A stretch of 13,267 nt of DNA from JALORV01 sp035498175 (lineage in GTDB: Bacteria > Pseudomonadota > Gammaproteobacteria > Burkholderiales > Burkholderiaceae_F): the NCBI GenBank assembly GCA_035498175.1, contig DATKAJ010000033.1, positions 1-13,267 of the forward strand. The letters run 5' to 3'. Shown here one piece after another: positions 6,834-13,267 of this stretch. Each line of letters opens with the position of its first letter. The stretch's first letter is position 1. The notes under the pieces are model-generated. The model was given only the letters and a program-made list of their open reading frames with translations. It searched no databases and was not told where the DNA came from. Both the position numbers and the translations under genes were made by a program.

Positions 6834-7311
6834 GGCGGCCGGCGCGTCCGGCCGCGGATCGAGTCGCAGCGCACGTCGGCGGGCACGCGAACTCGCGGTT
6901 CAGGGCCTGTACCAGTGGCTCGTCGGCGGCCAGGACGCTGCCGCCATCGAGAGTCATCTCGCCGAGACGCGCGGGCGGCAGGGTCTCGAGGAGCTCGCAG
7001 CGCGTGCCGACATGGAGCATTACCGCGGGCTGCTCAACGGCGTCATCGACGGAGCTCCCGAGCTGCGCGCGGACTTTGCGCCACACCTCGATCGCGGGGT
7101 CGACGCGCTGTCCCCGGTCGAGCACTGCATCCTGCTGCTGGCGACATATGAGCTCAAGTACCGCGCCGAGATCCCCTACCGGGTCGTGATCAACGAGGCG
7201 GTCGAACTGGCCAAGAGTTTCGGCGGTACCGACGGTTTCAAGTACGTGAACGGCGTGCTCGACAAGGTTGCCGCGCAGCTGCGCGCTGCCGAAGTGGCTG
7301 CACGCGCCTGA
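6811..7311 (+). CDS. nusB: Transcription antitermination factor NusB
   Basis: 166-residue all-helical RNA-binding protein. With NusE (S10) it binds the boxA RNA of rRNA leaders and helps RNA polymerase resist Rho. Typical segments are RARELAVQGLYQWLVGG at the start of the fold, VEHCILLLATYELKY, IPYRVVINEAVELAKSFGG and the closing FKYVNGVLDKVA. The first 25 or so residues form an Ala/Ser/Arg-rich tail before the conserved fold, longer than in E. coli NusB. I chose ATG 6811, which overlaps ribH by 23 nt. The adjacent GTG 6814 is equally possible, because the GCGAGG directly before 6811 leaves little spacing for the ATG. thiL begins 24 nt after the stop. Confidence 0.95.
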   Translation: MVPKAPTEAAGASGRGSSRSARRRARELAVQGLYQWLVGGQDAAAIESHLAETRGRQGLEELAARADMEHYRGLLNGVIDGAPELRADFAPHLDRGVDALSPVEHCILLLATYELKYRAEIPYRVVINEAVELAKSFGGTDGFKYVNGVLDKVAAQLRAAEVAARA

Positions 7312-7335
7312 GTCCGAAGCGGTCGGCGCACGCGC

Positions 7336-8313
7336 ATGTCGCGCACTTCCGGCGAGTTCGAGCTGATCGCGCGGTATTTCGCCGGCGCTGCGCGCAACGA
7401 CGCGGTCGAGCTCGGTATCGGCGACGACTGCGCGCTGATCGATGCCGGTCCGGGGCGGCAGTGGGCGGTGACGACCGACATGCTGGTCGAAGGCGTGCAC
7501 TTCCTGTCGGAGGTCGCGCCGGAGGCGCTCGGTCACAAGGCGCTAGCGGTCAATCTTTCCGACCTCGCGGCCTGTGGTGCGCAGCCGCGCTGCTACTTCC
7601 TCGCGATTGCGCTGCCCAGCGTCGATGAGACCTGGCTCTCCGACTTCACGCGCGGGATGCTTGCCCTCGGCGACCACTTCGGGTGCAGCCTGGCAGGCGG
7701 CGACACGACGCGCTCCCGGGAAGGGGTGACCATCAGCATCACAGCGCTCGGCGAAGTGCCACGCGGACGGGCGCTGCTGCGCTCCGGGGCGCGCGCGGGC
7801 GACGATCTCTGGGTGTCGGGGCATCTGGGTGACGGTGCGCTTGGGCTCGCGCTGCTTCGCGACGGCGTGGTTCTGCCGCCTGCCGAGCGAAGTGCCGTGA
7901 TCGAGCGCTTGGAGCGGCCGGTTCCTCGGGTCGCGCTCGGGATCGCGCTGCGCGGCGTCGCGCGCAGCGCGATCGACGTCTCCGATGGTCTTGCAGGCGA
8001 TCTCGGACACATCCTCGAACGCTCGGGCGTCGGGGCACGCGTCGAATGGCGCGAGGTGCCGATGTCATCGGCGCTCAGGCGCATGCCGCCCGACCTGCAG
8101 CGCCGCTGCGTGCTTGCTGGCGGGGACGACTATGAACTGCTGTTCACGGCCGATCCGGCGATGCGGGATGGCGTGCTGGACGCCGGCCGCGCTGCGGAGC
8201 TGGCGGTGACCCGGATCGGGAACATCGTTGCGGAGGGCGGCCTGACCCTGATCGAAGAGGACGGCCGGAGGGTGGACATCGAACCGCGTGCGTTCGATCA
8301 TTTCCGCCCATGA
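7336..8313 (+). CDS. thiL: Thiamine-monophosphate kinase ThiL
   Basis: 325-residue ATP-dependent kinase that makes thiamine diphosphate from thiamine monophosphate, the last step of that pathway. It belongs to the PurM/AIRS fold. Seen in order: GEFELIARYF at the N-terminus, GIGDDCALI (27-35, Mg/ATP site), VTTDMLVEGVHF, the VNLSDLAACGAQP helix, AGGDTTRS, the SGHLGDGALGLALL loop, AIDVSDGLAGDLGHI, and AGGDDYELLFT near the C-terminus. Every core motif is present and the length is normal. The ATG at 7336 lacks a clear Shine-Dalgarno. The stop overlaps the pgpA start by 4 nt (ATGA), indicating coupling. nusB-thiL-pgpA is a conserved proteobacterial neighbourhood, which supports the call. Confidence 0.97.
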   Translation: MSRTSGEFELIARYFAGAARNDAVELGIGDDCALIDAGPGRQWAVTTDMLVEGVHFLSEVAPEALGHKALAVNLSDLAACGAQPRCYFLAIALPSVDETWLSDFTRGMLALGDHFGCSLAGGDTTRSREGVTISITALGEVPRGRALLRSGARAGDDLWVSGHLGDGALGLALLRDGVVLPPAERSAVIERLERPVPRVALGIALRGVARSAIDVSDGLAGDLGHILERSGVGARVEWREVPMSSALRRMPPDLQRRCVLAGGDDYELLFTADPAMRDGVLDAGRAAELAVTRIGNIVAEGGLTLIEEDGRRVDIEPRAFDHFRP

Positions 8314-8846
8314 ACGAGCCACCGCAGCAGGTGAGCGCCTCGACGTCGACGTCTGCGCCGGCACCGGTGGAGGCGAACTGGTCCTTTCTCCTCGCTCATC
8401 CGGCGCACAGCTTGGCCCTGGGATTTGGCAGCGGCCTGCTGCGGCCCGCTCCCGGAACCTGGGGCACGCTGGCGGGCTGGATCGCCTTCGTCGTTCTCGA
8501 CGGCTGGCTGAGTCTCCGTGGGTGGCTGATTCTGCTGCCGTTGACCTTCGTGCTCGGCGCTGTCTGCGCGCAGCGCACGGGTACCGACCTCGGCCGCGCG
8601 GACCATGGCGCCATCGTCATCGACGAGATCGTGGCGATCTGGGTCGTGTTGCTGCTGTTGCCGTCGACGCTCTTCGCCCAGGCGCTCGGCGTCCTCGCGT
8701 TCCGCGTCTTCGATATCCTGAAGCCGCCGCCGATCCGGGCGATCGACGGTCGCTACAAGAACGGATTCGGCGTGATGGCCGACGATCTGGTCGCGGCGTT
8801 CTACGCGTTGCTCGTGGCTGCGGTTCTCGTTCGGCTGGTGCGATAG
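8310..8846 (+). CDS. pgpA: Phosphatidylglycerophosphatase A PgpA
   Basis: 178-residue inner-membrane lipid phosphatase that removes the phosphate from phosphatidylglycerophosphate to give phosphatidylglycerol. Signature stretches are GSGLLRPAPGTWGT, DHGAIVIDEIVAIW with the conserved Asp-Glu pair, FRVFDILKPPPI and NGFGVMADDLVAAFYA. Hydrophobic segments lie at about 45-65, 70-85, 105-130 and 158-176. The first 25 residues (MNEPPQQVSASTS and on) are Pro/Ser/Thr-rich, probably disordered, and not conserved in the family. The ATGA overlap with thiL supports this start. pncC follows after 8 nt. The long reading frame in pncC's phase that runs across this gene is a shadow. Confidence 0.95.
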   Translation: MNEPPQQVSASTSTSAPAPVEANWSFLLAHPAHSLALGFGSGLLRPAPGTWGTLAGWIAFVVLDGWLSLRGWLILLPLTFVLGAVCAQRTGTDLGRADHGAIVIDEIVAIWVVLLLLPSTLFAQALGVLAFRVFDILKPPPIRAIDGRYKNGFGVMADDLVAAFYALLVAAVLVRLVR

Positions 8847-8854
8847 CGCGACGC

Positions 8855-9391
8855 ATGAGTGCCGATACCGCGCATTACCTGCAGCGGCTGGCCGAGGTGC
8901 TGGGGCAGGAGCTGCTGCGCCAGCATCTCGTGATGGCGACAGCCGAATCCTGCACCGCCGGAGGCATCGCGTATGCGGTGACACTCGTGCCCGGCTCCAG
9001 CCAGTGGTTCGACCGCGGATTCGTCACCTACAGCAACGAAGCGAAGACCCAGATGCTGGGTGTTGCGCCGGCGTACTTGCGCGACTTCGGCGCGGTCAGC
9101 GAGCCCGTTGCGCGCGCGATGGCACTTGGCGCACTGTCGCAGAGTGCAGCGCAGGTGGCGGTGGCGGTCACGGGAATCGCCGGGCCGGGCGGCGAGACGG
9201 AGACGAAGCGCGTGGGGACCGTGTGCCTCGCGTGGGCTCTGCGCCGCGAACCGACCCGCGCCGCCTGGGCCCGGACGGAAACGCGACATTTCGCAGGCGA
9301 TCGCGCGGCCGTGCGTACGCAGAGCATCGTGGTGGCGCTGGACACCTTGATCGGGCTGCTGCAGTCGCGCCATGACGAGCAGGCCACGTGA
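8855..9391 (+). CDS. pncC: Nicotinamide-nucleotide amidohydrolase PncC (stand-alone CinA C-terminal domain)
   Basis: 178-residue cytoplasmic amidase that converts NMN to nicotinate mononucleotide, returning it to NAD synthesis. The protein is only the C-terminal CinA domain; there is no N-terminal molybdopterin-binding-like COG1058 domain, so it should not be called full-length CinA. Motifs are TAESCTAGG with likely nucleophile Ser32, TYSNEAKTQML with Lys64, FGAVSEPVARAMALGAL and VAVTGIAGPGGETE, then KRVGTVCLAW. The ATG at 8855, 8 nt after the pgpA stop, opens directly into the conserved helix. Its frame is open far upstream across pgpA, but that extension has no family similarity I can see. 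The nearest downstream gene starts 11 nt later. Confidence 0.94.
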   Translation: MSADTAHYLQRLAEVLGQELLRQHLVMATAESCTAGGIAYAVTLVPGSSQWFDRGFVTYSNEAKTQMLGVAPAYLRDFGAVSEPVARAMALGALSQSAAQVAVAVTGIAGPGGETETKRVGTVCLAWALRREPTRAAWARTETRHFAGDRAAVRTQSIVVALDTLIGLLQSRHDEQAT

Positions 9392-9402
9392 GGGCTTCAG
9401 CC

Positions 9403-10290
9403 ATGTCAGAGCTCTTTCCCGGAGTGCGGTCTGAAATCTTCGATCACGACGGCGTGCGGATCGTTTTCCGCCGCACCGGCGAGGGCCCACCGCTGCTGCT
9501 GCTGCACGGCTTTCCGCAGACCCATGCGATCTGGCATCGGATTGCGCCGCTGCTCGCATCGCGGTTCTCGCTGGTGATGCCCGACCTGCGTGGCTATGGT
9601 GACTCGTCCAAGCCCGTGACGAGTACTGATCACGCGCCGTACAGCAAGCGTGTCATGGCAGGCGATGTCAGTGCTCTGATGCAGGCCCTCGGTCATGGCC
9701 GATATTTCGTCTGCGGTCATGACCGCGGAGGGCGCGTCTCGCACCGGCTCGCGCTCGATCAGGCGGACGCGGTGCGGCGCCTGATGGTCCTCGATATCGC
9801 GCCGACGCGCACGATGTACCAGCGCACTACCATGGAATTCGCGCGCCTTTACTACCACTGGTTCTTCCTGATCCAGCCGGCGCCCTTGCCCGAAACCCTG
9901 ATCGGTGCCGATCCGGCGCTCTACCTGCGGGTCAAGCTCGGCGCGTGGGGCGCGGGCGGGATCGGCAACTTCGACGAACGTGCGCTCGCCGAGTACGTGC
10001 GCTGCTTCACCCCACCTGCGATCCACGCGATGTGCGAGGACTATCGCGCTTCCGCCGGCATAGACCTCGAACACGACCGTGCCGACGAGGCGCAACGGAT
10101 ACGCTGCCCGGTGCACGCCCTGTGGGGCGCGCGCGGCGTCATCGAGCGTCTGTTCACGCCGCTGGCCGACTGGCAGGCGAAGGCGGCAGCGACCGTGACC
10201 GGACGCGCACTGCCCTGCGGCCACTACATTCCCGAGGAACTGCCCGAGGTGCTGGCATCCGAGATCATCGCGTTCTTCGGCGCAACCTGA
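9403..10290 (+). CDS. Alpha/beta hydrolase of the haloacetate (fluoroacetate) dehalogenase type
   Basis: 295-residue alpha/beta hydrolase. The oxyanion segment HGFPQTHAIW (35-44) and PDLRGYGDSSKP (60-71) are typical of the dehalogenase/epoxide hydrolase branch. The nucleophile elbow is GHDRGGR with Asp107. The fluoroacetate dehalogenase active site is, from memory of the Rhodopseudomonas enzyme, Asp110, Arg111, Arg114, Asp134, His155, Trp156, Tyr219 and His280. Here Asp107, Arg108, Arg111, Asp131, His152, Trp153, Tyr214 and His274 occupy the same order with nearly identical spacing. Arg108/Arg111 would hold the carboxylate; His152-Trp153-Tyr214 would form the halide pocket. The YYHWFF segment is rarely seen in plain epoxide hydrolases. 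ATG 9403 is preferred over GTG 9388 because GAGGG lies 8 nt upstream. The fold is certain; the dehalogenase activity is inferred. Confidence 0.82.
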   Translation: MSELFPGVRSEIFDHDGVRIVFRRTGEGPPLLLLHGFPQTHAIWHRIAPLLASRFSLVMPDLRGYGDSSKPVTSTDHAPYSKRVMAGDVSALMQALGHGRYFVCGHDRGGRVSHRLALDQADAVRRLMVLDIAPTRTMYQRTTMEFARLYYHWFFLIQPAPLPETLIGADPALYLRVKLGAWGAGGIGNFDERALAEYVRCFTPPAIHAMCEDYRASAGIDLEHDRADEAQRIRCPVHALWGARGVIERLFTPLADWQAKAAATVTGRALPCGHYIPEELPEVLASEIIAFFGAT

Positions 10291-10334
10291 TACGCGCCTG
10301 GCCCGCCGCCGCCCTGCGCAATGGCGACCGATGC

Positions 10335-10340
10335 TAGTCT
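10335..10340 (+). promoter_or_regulatory. Possible -10 hexamer TAGTCT upstream of the CorC-like gene
   Basis: TAGTCT in the 77-nt gap between the hydrolase gene and the CorC-like gene, 27 nt before the ATG. No matching -35 element is seen. It is the fourth hexamer of TAG-N-N-T form placed in a plus-strand gap of more than 60 nt in this window, and is a weak match on its own. Confidence 0.25.
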
Positions 10341-10367
10341 GATTTGCCTCTCACGCCCTGGACTGCC

Positions 10368-11684
10368 ATGCCTACCGAAGTGCTGCTGCTGTTCGCACTG
10401 ATATTTGTGAACGGTCTCTTCGCGATGTCCGAGATCGCGCTGGTGACCTCGCGTCGCGCCCGGCTGCAGGCGCTGGTGGAGCAGGGCGACACCGGTGCCG
10501 CGGCGGCGCTCGCGCTCAATAACGAGCCGACGCGGTTCCTGTCGACGATCCAGGTGGGAATCACGTCGATCGGCATCCTGAGCGGGATCGTCGGCGAAGC
10601 GGCGTTCGCCGAACCGCTGGCGAAGTGGCTGGTGGCGCTCGGCGCCGAGCCGAATGGGGCCCGCGTTGGTGGGACGGCGCTGGTGGTCGTGGTTGTCACG
10701 TACTTCTCGATCGTCCTCGGCGAGCTGGTGCCGAAGCGGATCGGGCAGATCTCCGCCGAAGCGATCGCGCGTCGCGTCGCGCGTCCGATCAGTTGGCTGG
10801 CGCTCGCCGCAAAGCCCTTCGTGCGCCTGCTGTCGGCGTCGACCGACCTGATGCTGCGTCTGCTGGGGGCGAGTTCCGAATCCTCTGCGGTCGTCACGGA
10901 GGAGGAGATCCACGCTCTGATCAAGGAGGGTTCCGAAACCGGTGTGATCGACGAGCAGGAGCGCGCGATGGTGCGCAACGTGTTCCGCCTCGATGACCGG
11001 CAGATCGCGTCGCTGATGACGCCGCGTTCCGAGATCATCTACCTCGATCTCGAAGAGGATCTGCAGGCCAACCTGAAGCGCGTGCTCGAGATCGAGCATT
11101 CGCGCTTTCCGGTGTGCCGCGGTGGACTGCGTGACGTAGTCGGAGTCGTCAGCGCGCGCCGGCTGCTGCAGCAGGTGATTCGTGGTGACAAGCTCGACCT
11201 CGAGCCGGCGGCCGAGCCAGTGGTGTATGTGCCGGAGTCGCTGACGGGGATGGAACTGCTCGAGAACTTTCGCGCCAGCGCCGGGCACATGGCGCTGGTG
11301 GTCGACGAATACGGCGAGATCCAGGGCCTGGTGACCTCGCAGGACCTGTTCGAGGCGATCGCCGGCGAGTTCAAGCCGACGCGCACCGAGGATGCCTGGG
11401 CGGTGCAGCGCGCAGACGGTTCATGGCTGCTCGATGGCCTGATCCCGATTCCGGAACTGAAGGACCGCCTGAATTTTGGCGCTGCACCGGAGGAAGAACT
11501 GGGACGCTACAACACGCTGTCGGGCATGCTGATGCTGCTGCTCGGCCGCGTACCCGCCACCGGCGACATCGTCGACTGGCAGAACTGGCGATTCGAGATC
11601 GTCGACATGGATCAGCACAGAATCGACAAGGTGCTGGCCAGCTACTCCGCGCCGCTGGCCCCGGCCGAGCCGCCGAACGATTAG
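10368..11684 (+). CDS. CorC/HlyC-type (CNNM/DUF21) membrane protein with CBS pair
   Basis: 438-residue inner-membrane protein of the family annotated as hemolysin-like, TlyC or YtfL/YhdP-type. Residues 1 to about 190 form the DUF21/CNNM transmembrane domain: LLLFALIFVNGLFAMSEIAL at the N-terminus, the FLSTIQVGITSIGILSGIVGE helix, and YFSIVLGELVPKRIG. A CBS pair follows, with about 216-275 beginning LMTPRSEI and about 284-335 holding VVDEYGEIQGLVTSQDLFEAI. The C-terminal CorC_HlyC domain (about 342-430) has DGSWLLDGLIPIPEL and the YNTLSGMLMLLLGRVP core. Related proteins act in magnesium or other cation export or resistance; haemolysis is a historical label. ATG 10368 opens in the first membrane helix and is preferred over TTG 10344. 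It ends 16 nt from the pyrF stop on the other strand. Confidence 0.92.
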   Translation: MPTEVLLLFALIFVNGLFAMSEIALVTSRRARLQALVEQGDTGAAAALALNNEPTRFLSTIQVGITSIGILSGIVGEAAFAEPLAKWLVALGAEPNGARVGGTALVVVVVTYFSIVLGELVPKRIGQISAEAIARRVARPISWLALAAKPFVRLLSASTDLMLRLLGASSESSAVVTEEEIHALIKEGSETGVIDEQERAMVRNVFRLDDRQIASLMTPRSEIIYLDLEEDLQANLKRVLEIEHSRFPVCRGGLRDVVGVVSARRLLQQVIRGDKLDLEPAAEPVVYVPESLTGMELLENFRASAGHMALVVDEYGEIQGLVTSQDLFEAIAGEFKPTRTEDAWAVQRADGSWLLDGLIPIPELKDRLNFGAAPEEELGRYNTLSGMLMLLLGRVPATGDIVDWQNWRFEIVDMDQHRIDKVLASYSAPLAPAEPPND

Positions 11685-11700
11685 ACGGGTGTGAGGGTTC

Positions 11701-12546
11701 CTAGACCACCGGCGCAGTGACGCGGCGGTGACGGTTGATCTCGTCACGCGTTGCGAGCGCGACCGCGCGGGCCTTGTCCGCAAAGTCTGCGCCGGCGCTC
11801 GCATACAGGATGGCGCGTGATGAACTAATGACCAGTCCGCTGCCTGCTCGCGTCCGCCCGGCCGCGACGCTTGCGGCGATGTCTCCGCCCTGCGCGCCGA
11901 TGCCGGGAACGAGCAAGGGCATATCGCCCACCAGCGCGCGGACGGCGGCGAGTTCGCCGGGATAGGTGGCGCCGACGACCAGCCCGAGCTGGCCACTGCT
12001 GTTCCAGTCTTCGCGCGCCAGTCGCGCGACGCGCTGATATAGCGGCTCGCCGCCGACATCGAGCGCCTGCAGGTCCGCACCTCCGGCGTTGCTGGTCCGG
12101 CACAGCAGGAAAGCGCCGCGATCGGCGTAGGCGAGGAACGGTTCGATCGAGTCCCGGCCCATGTAGGGCGACAGAGTCACCGCATCCGCGCCGTAGCGTT
12201 CGAAGGCCTCCCGCGCGTAGTGCTCCGCGGTGGGGCCGATATCGCCGCGCTTCACATCGAGGATCACCGGCACTGCGGGATGCCGATCGTGCAGGTACAC
12301 GACCAGGCGTTCGAGCTGTGCTTCGGCGCGTGCCGATGCGAAGTACGCGAACTGCGGCTTGAAGGCGCAGGCGAGATCCGCCGTCGCATCGGCGATCTCG
12401 CGGCAGAAAGTGAAAATGGAGTCCGCCGAACCTCTGACCGGAGCGGGCAGCCGTCCCGGATCGGGATCAAGACCGACACAGAGCAGCGTATCGGCCTGCC
12501 GCCAGCGGCGCGCCAACCGGTCGGTGAACGTGTCCTGACTGCTCAA
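11701..12546 (-). CDS. pyrF: Orotidine 5'-phosphate decarboxylase PyrF (long type)
   Basis: 281-residue enzyme for the last step of UMP synthesis, the decarboxylation of OMP. The N-terminal RRWRQADTLLCVGLDPDPGRLP and CAFKPQFAYF (Lys63) lead to the catalytic core LDVKRGDIGPTAEHYA with Asp97, Lys99 and Asp102. SPYMGRDSIEPFL, LLCRTSNAGG, VVGATYP and LLVPGIGAQGGD (phosphate-binding end) then follow in order. This is the longer PyrF subfamily usual in betaproteobacteria and actinobacteria, not the roughly 245-residue E. coli type. The start is TTG at 12546, as no in-frame ATG exists upstream; the nearby ATG on this strand is out of frame. A GGAG with 6-nt spacing supports TTG. The gene runs toward the CorC-like gene. 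It lies 64 nt after the YqjK-like gene and may be co-transcribed with it. Confidence 0.96.
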   Translation of the reverse strand: MSSQDTFTDRLARRWRQADTLLCVGLDPDPGRLPAPVRGSADSIFTFCREIADATADLACAFKPQFAYFASARAEAQLERLVVYLHDRHPAVPVILDVKRGDIGPTAEHYAREAFERYGADAVTLSPYMGRDSIEPFLAYADRGAFLLCRTSNAGGADLQALDVGGEPLYQRVARLAREDWNSSGQLGLVVGATYPGELAAVRALVGDMPLLVPGIGAQGGDIAASVAAGRTRAGSGLVISSSRAILYASAGADFADKARAVALATRDEINRHRRVTAPVV

Positions 12547-12552
12547 GGGCGG

Positions 12553-12556
12553 CTCC
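12553..12556 (-). promoter_or_regulatory. pyrF: Ribosome binding site GGAG supporting the TTG start of pyrF
   Basis: On the minus strand GGAG is followed by 6 nt and then the TTG at 12546. The conserved N-terminal residues begin within about 7 codons of this TTG, so a later start would cut into the fold. Confidence 0.5.
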
Positions 12557-12610
12557 GGCGCGCATCTTACGCGGCGTCGGTCGTTGGCGAGGGAGTCGCC
12601 CCTGAAGCGG

Positions 12611-13015
12611 CTAGTCCGGAGGCGAAGCCTCCGCGGCCGGGTCGTTGGCGTCGTCCGCCGGAGCGTCCGCCCCCGCCGGTTTGCCCCGTATCAACCACCA
12701 CGCCGCTGCTGCCGCGCCGCCGACCAGCAGCGCCCAGCGCAGCGCGCGGATTCGCAGCGCGCGCACGGCGATGCCAGCGACCGTGGGAACTATCCACGGC
12801 TGGCGGCGCACCAGGCCAATGGCTGTTGCGGCGAGGTTCAGGGCCCGCTCCGACGGGCGCCTGCCCGCCAGCGCACGAGCGATGCCGCGTACCGCGCGTG
12901 TGCGGCCCCCGATGGCGTCGATCTGCTGCAGCAGCAGCTGCCGCTCCATCTCGGCGCGGGCGCGCAGCAGTTCGATGCGCAGCGCGCGCAGCTCCCGGTC
13001 AGCCGGCGCCGTCAT
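12611..13015 (-). CDS. Small YqjK-like membrane-associated protein
   Basis: 134-residue protein with no catalytic motif. Residues 1 to about 55 are a charged, Arg/Glu/Leu-rich helix (RELRALRIELLRARAEMERQ) likely to coil. Residues 74-87 and 92-109 are hydrophobic, ending WALLVGGAAAAAWWLIRGK. The last 22 residues are an Ala/Asp/Pro tail. The pattern and its place after a YqjE-like gene resemble YqjK of the yqjD-yqjE-yqjK cluster; sequence identity is hard to judge by eye. I chose ATG 13015, which overlaps the upstream stop by 17 nt. ATG 13027 and TTG 13030 are alternatives adding a few residues. In enterobacteria this cluster is stress-induced and its YqjD member ties ribosomes to the membrane; the role here is unknown. 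Confidence 0.65.
   Translation of the reverse strand: MTAPADRELRALRIELLRARAEMERQLLLQQIDAIGGRTRAVRGIARALAGRRPSERALNLAATAIGLVRRQPWIVPTVAGIAVRALRIRALRWALLVGGAAAAAWWLIRGKPAGADAPADDANDPAAEASPPD
12617..12633 (-). repeat. Short perfect hairpin in the 3' end of the YqjK-like gene
   Basis: A 7-bp perfect inverted repeat (CGGAGGC 12617-12623, GCCTCCG 12627-12633) with a 3-nt loop lies just before the stop at 12611-12613. No T-run follows on either strand, so it is not a classic rho-independent terminator. It could attenuate transcription or protect the 3' end of the transcript, or be chance in GC-rich DNA. Confidence 0.3.
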
Positions 13016-13267
13016 TGGTCCCGGCATCAATTGAAGTTGGTGCGCTCGCGCGGGCGCGCAGCGCGTCGCGGTCCTTGAGCAGTTCGGCGCGCGTCTGTGC
13101 GAAGAGCGGCGGACCGCGTTCGACGGCGCGTCGAACGGCCAGCAGCAACCCCGCGGCGAGCGCGAGGTAGCCCGCCGCGAGCAACCCCAGGGCCCAGCCG
13201 CGGGGACCGTCCCAGAAGACCGCGGCCAGCCAGAGCGACAGTGTCATCAGCGCTGCCAGCAGCAGGA
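12999..13267 (-). CDS. YqjE-like / phage-holin-superfamily (DUF1469) membrane protein, 3' part
   Basis: The last 88 codons of a gene whose start lies beyond the window. The visible protein begins within a membrane helix (LLLAALMTLSLWLAAVFW). After the short loop DGPRGWALG comes a second helix (LLAAGYLALAAGLLLAV), then a charged tail with FAQTRAELLKDRDALRA. Paired helices around an aromatic/Gly loop, followed by 'F..T..EL..D...L', are typical of DUF1469 (YqjE). An ATG at 13247 exists but falls inside the first helix, so it is not taken as the start. The stop overlaps the YqjK-like start by 17 nt. A yqjD-type (DUF883) gene would be expected further upstream. 'Holin' is only a superfamily label; no phage genes are nearby. 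Confidence 0.75.
   Translation of the reverse strand, partial: LLLAALMTLSLWLAAVFWDGPRGWALGLLAAGYLALAAGLLLAVRRAVERGPPLFAQTRAELLKDRDALRARASAPTSIDAGTNDGAG

Noticed and set aside
6508..7536. 342-codon minus-strand open frame opposite ribH, nusB and thiL
   Set aside because: It spans three well-supported genes in antisense and ends in low-complexity Arg/Pro/Ser residues.
8288..8854. In-frame upstream extension of pncC across all of pgpA
   Set aside because: The extension is an Arg/Gly/Ala-rich shadow of pgpA. PncC homology begins right at ATG 8855, and PgpA motifs occupy the other frame.
12955..12995. GCGC-rich repeated stretch that looks like a short tandem repeat
   Set aside because: Explained by the repeating Leu/Arg/Ala/Glu codons of the helical N-terminus of the YqjK-like protein; there is no exact repeat unit.
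12220..13170. 316-codon plus-strand open frame opposite pyrF and the YqjK/YqjE-like genes
   Set aside because: Arg/Pro/Ala-rich with no motif. The minus strand carries the PyrF catalytic core and two plausible membrane proteins here.
12999..13267. Prophage holin, suggested by the DUF1469 superfamily name
   Set aside because: No endolysin, spanin, integrase or structural phage genes are nearby. The charged tail and the neighbouring YqjK-like gene fit a chromosomal YqjE.

Overview
The window is GC-rich, densely coding DNA that looks like a chromosomal housekeeping region of a proteobacterium. I favour a betaproteobacterium. The reasons are the RibBX-type DHBP synthase, the long PyrF type with an LDVKRGDIG core, the nusB-thiL-pgpA-pncC order and a YqjE/YqjK-type pair. 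A gammaproteobacterium is not excluded. I see no rRNA, tRNA, insertion sequence, CRISPR array, phage gene or attachment site.

Layout. (1) 1-150 is the 3' end of a small heat-shock protein gene, closed by a clear rho-independent terminator at 203-236. (2) 303-5050 (+) is a tight block: an MscS-family channel, ribD, ribE (riboflavin synthase) and a CPBP membrane protease, with gaps of at most 7 nt or overlaps. (3) 5145-9391 (+) carries ribBX, ribH, nusB, thiL, pgpA and pncC. (4) 9403-10290 (+) is an alpha/beta hydrolase with the residue set of fluoroacetate/haloacetate dehalogenases. (5) 10368-11684 (+) is a CorC/HlyC-type membrane protein with CBS domains. (6) On the minus strand, pyrF (11701-12546) faces it tail to tail. 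Upstream of pyrF lie a small YqjK-like protein and the 3' part of a YqjE-like (DUF1469) membrane protein that runs off the window.

Together the plus-strand genes form a cofactor supercluster. RibD, RibBX, RibH and RibE cover every committed riboflavin step except GTP cyclohydrolase II. The GCHII-like half of RibBX lacks the zinc cysteines, so a separate ribA is expected elsewhere. ThiL finishes thiamine diphosphate, PncC recycles NMN, PgpA serves phosphatidylglycerol synthesis and NusB is a transcription antitermination factor. Every plus-strand intergenic gap over 60 nt (before the channel gene, ribBX, ribH and the CorC-like gene) holds a TAG-A/T-C/A-T hexamer resembling a -10 element; no good -35 boxes accompany them. 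No FMN riboswitch is visible.

I did not find a convincing undescribed system. The points most worth a second look are the degenerate RibBX C-terminal half, the dehalogenase active site, the membrane genes (channel, CPBP protease) built into the riboflavin operon, and a possibly leaderless channel mRNA.
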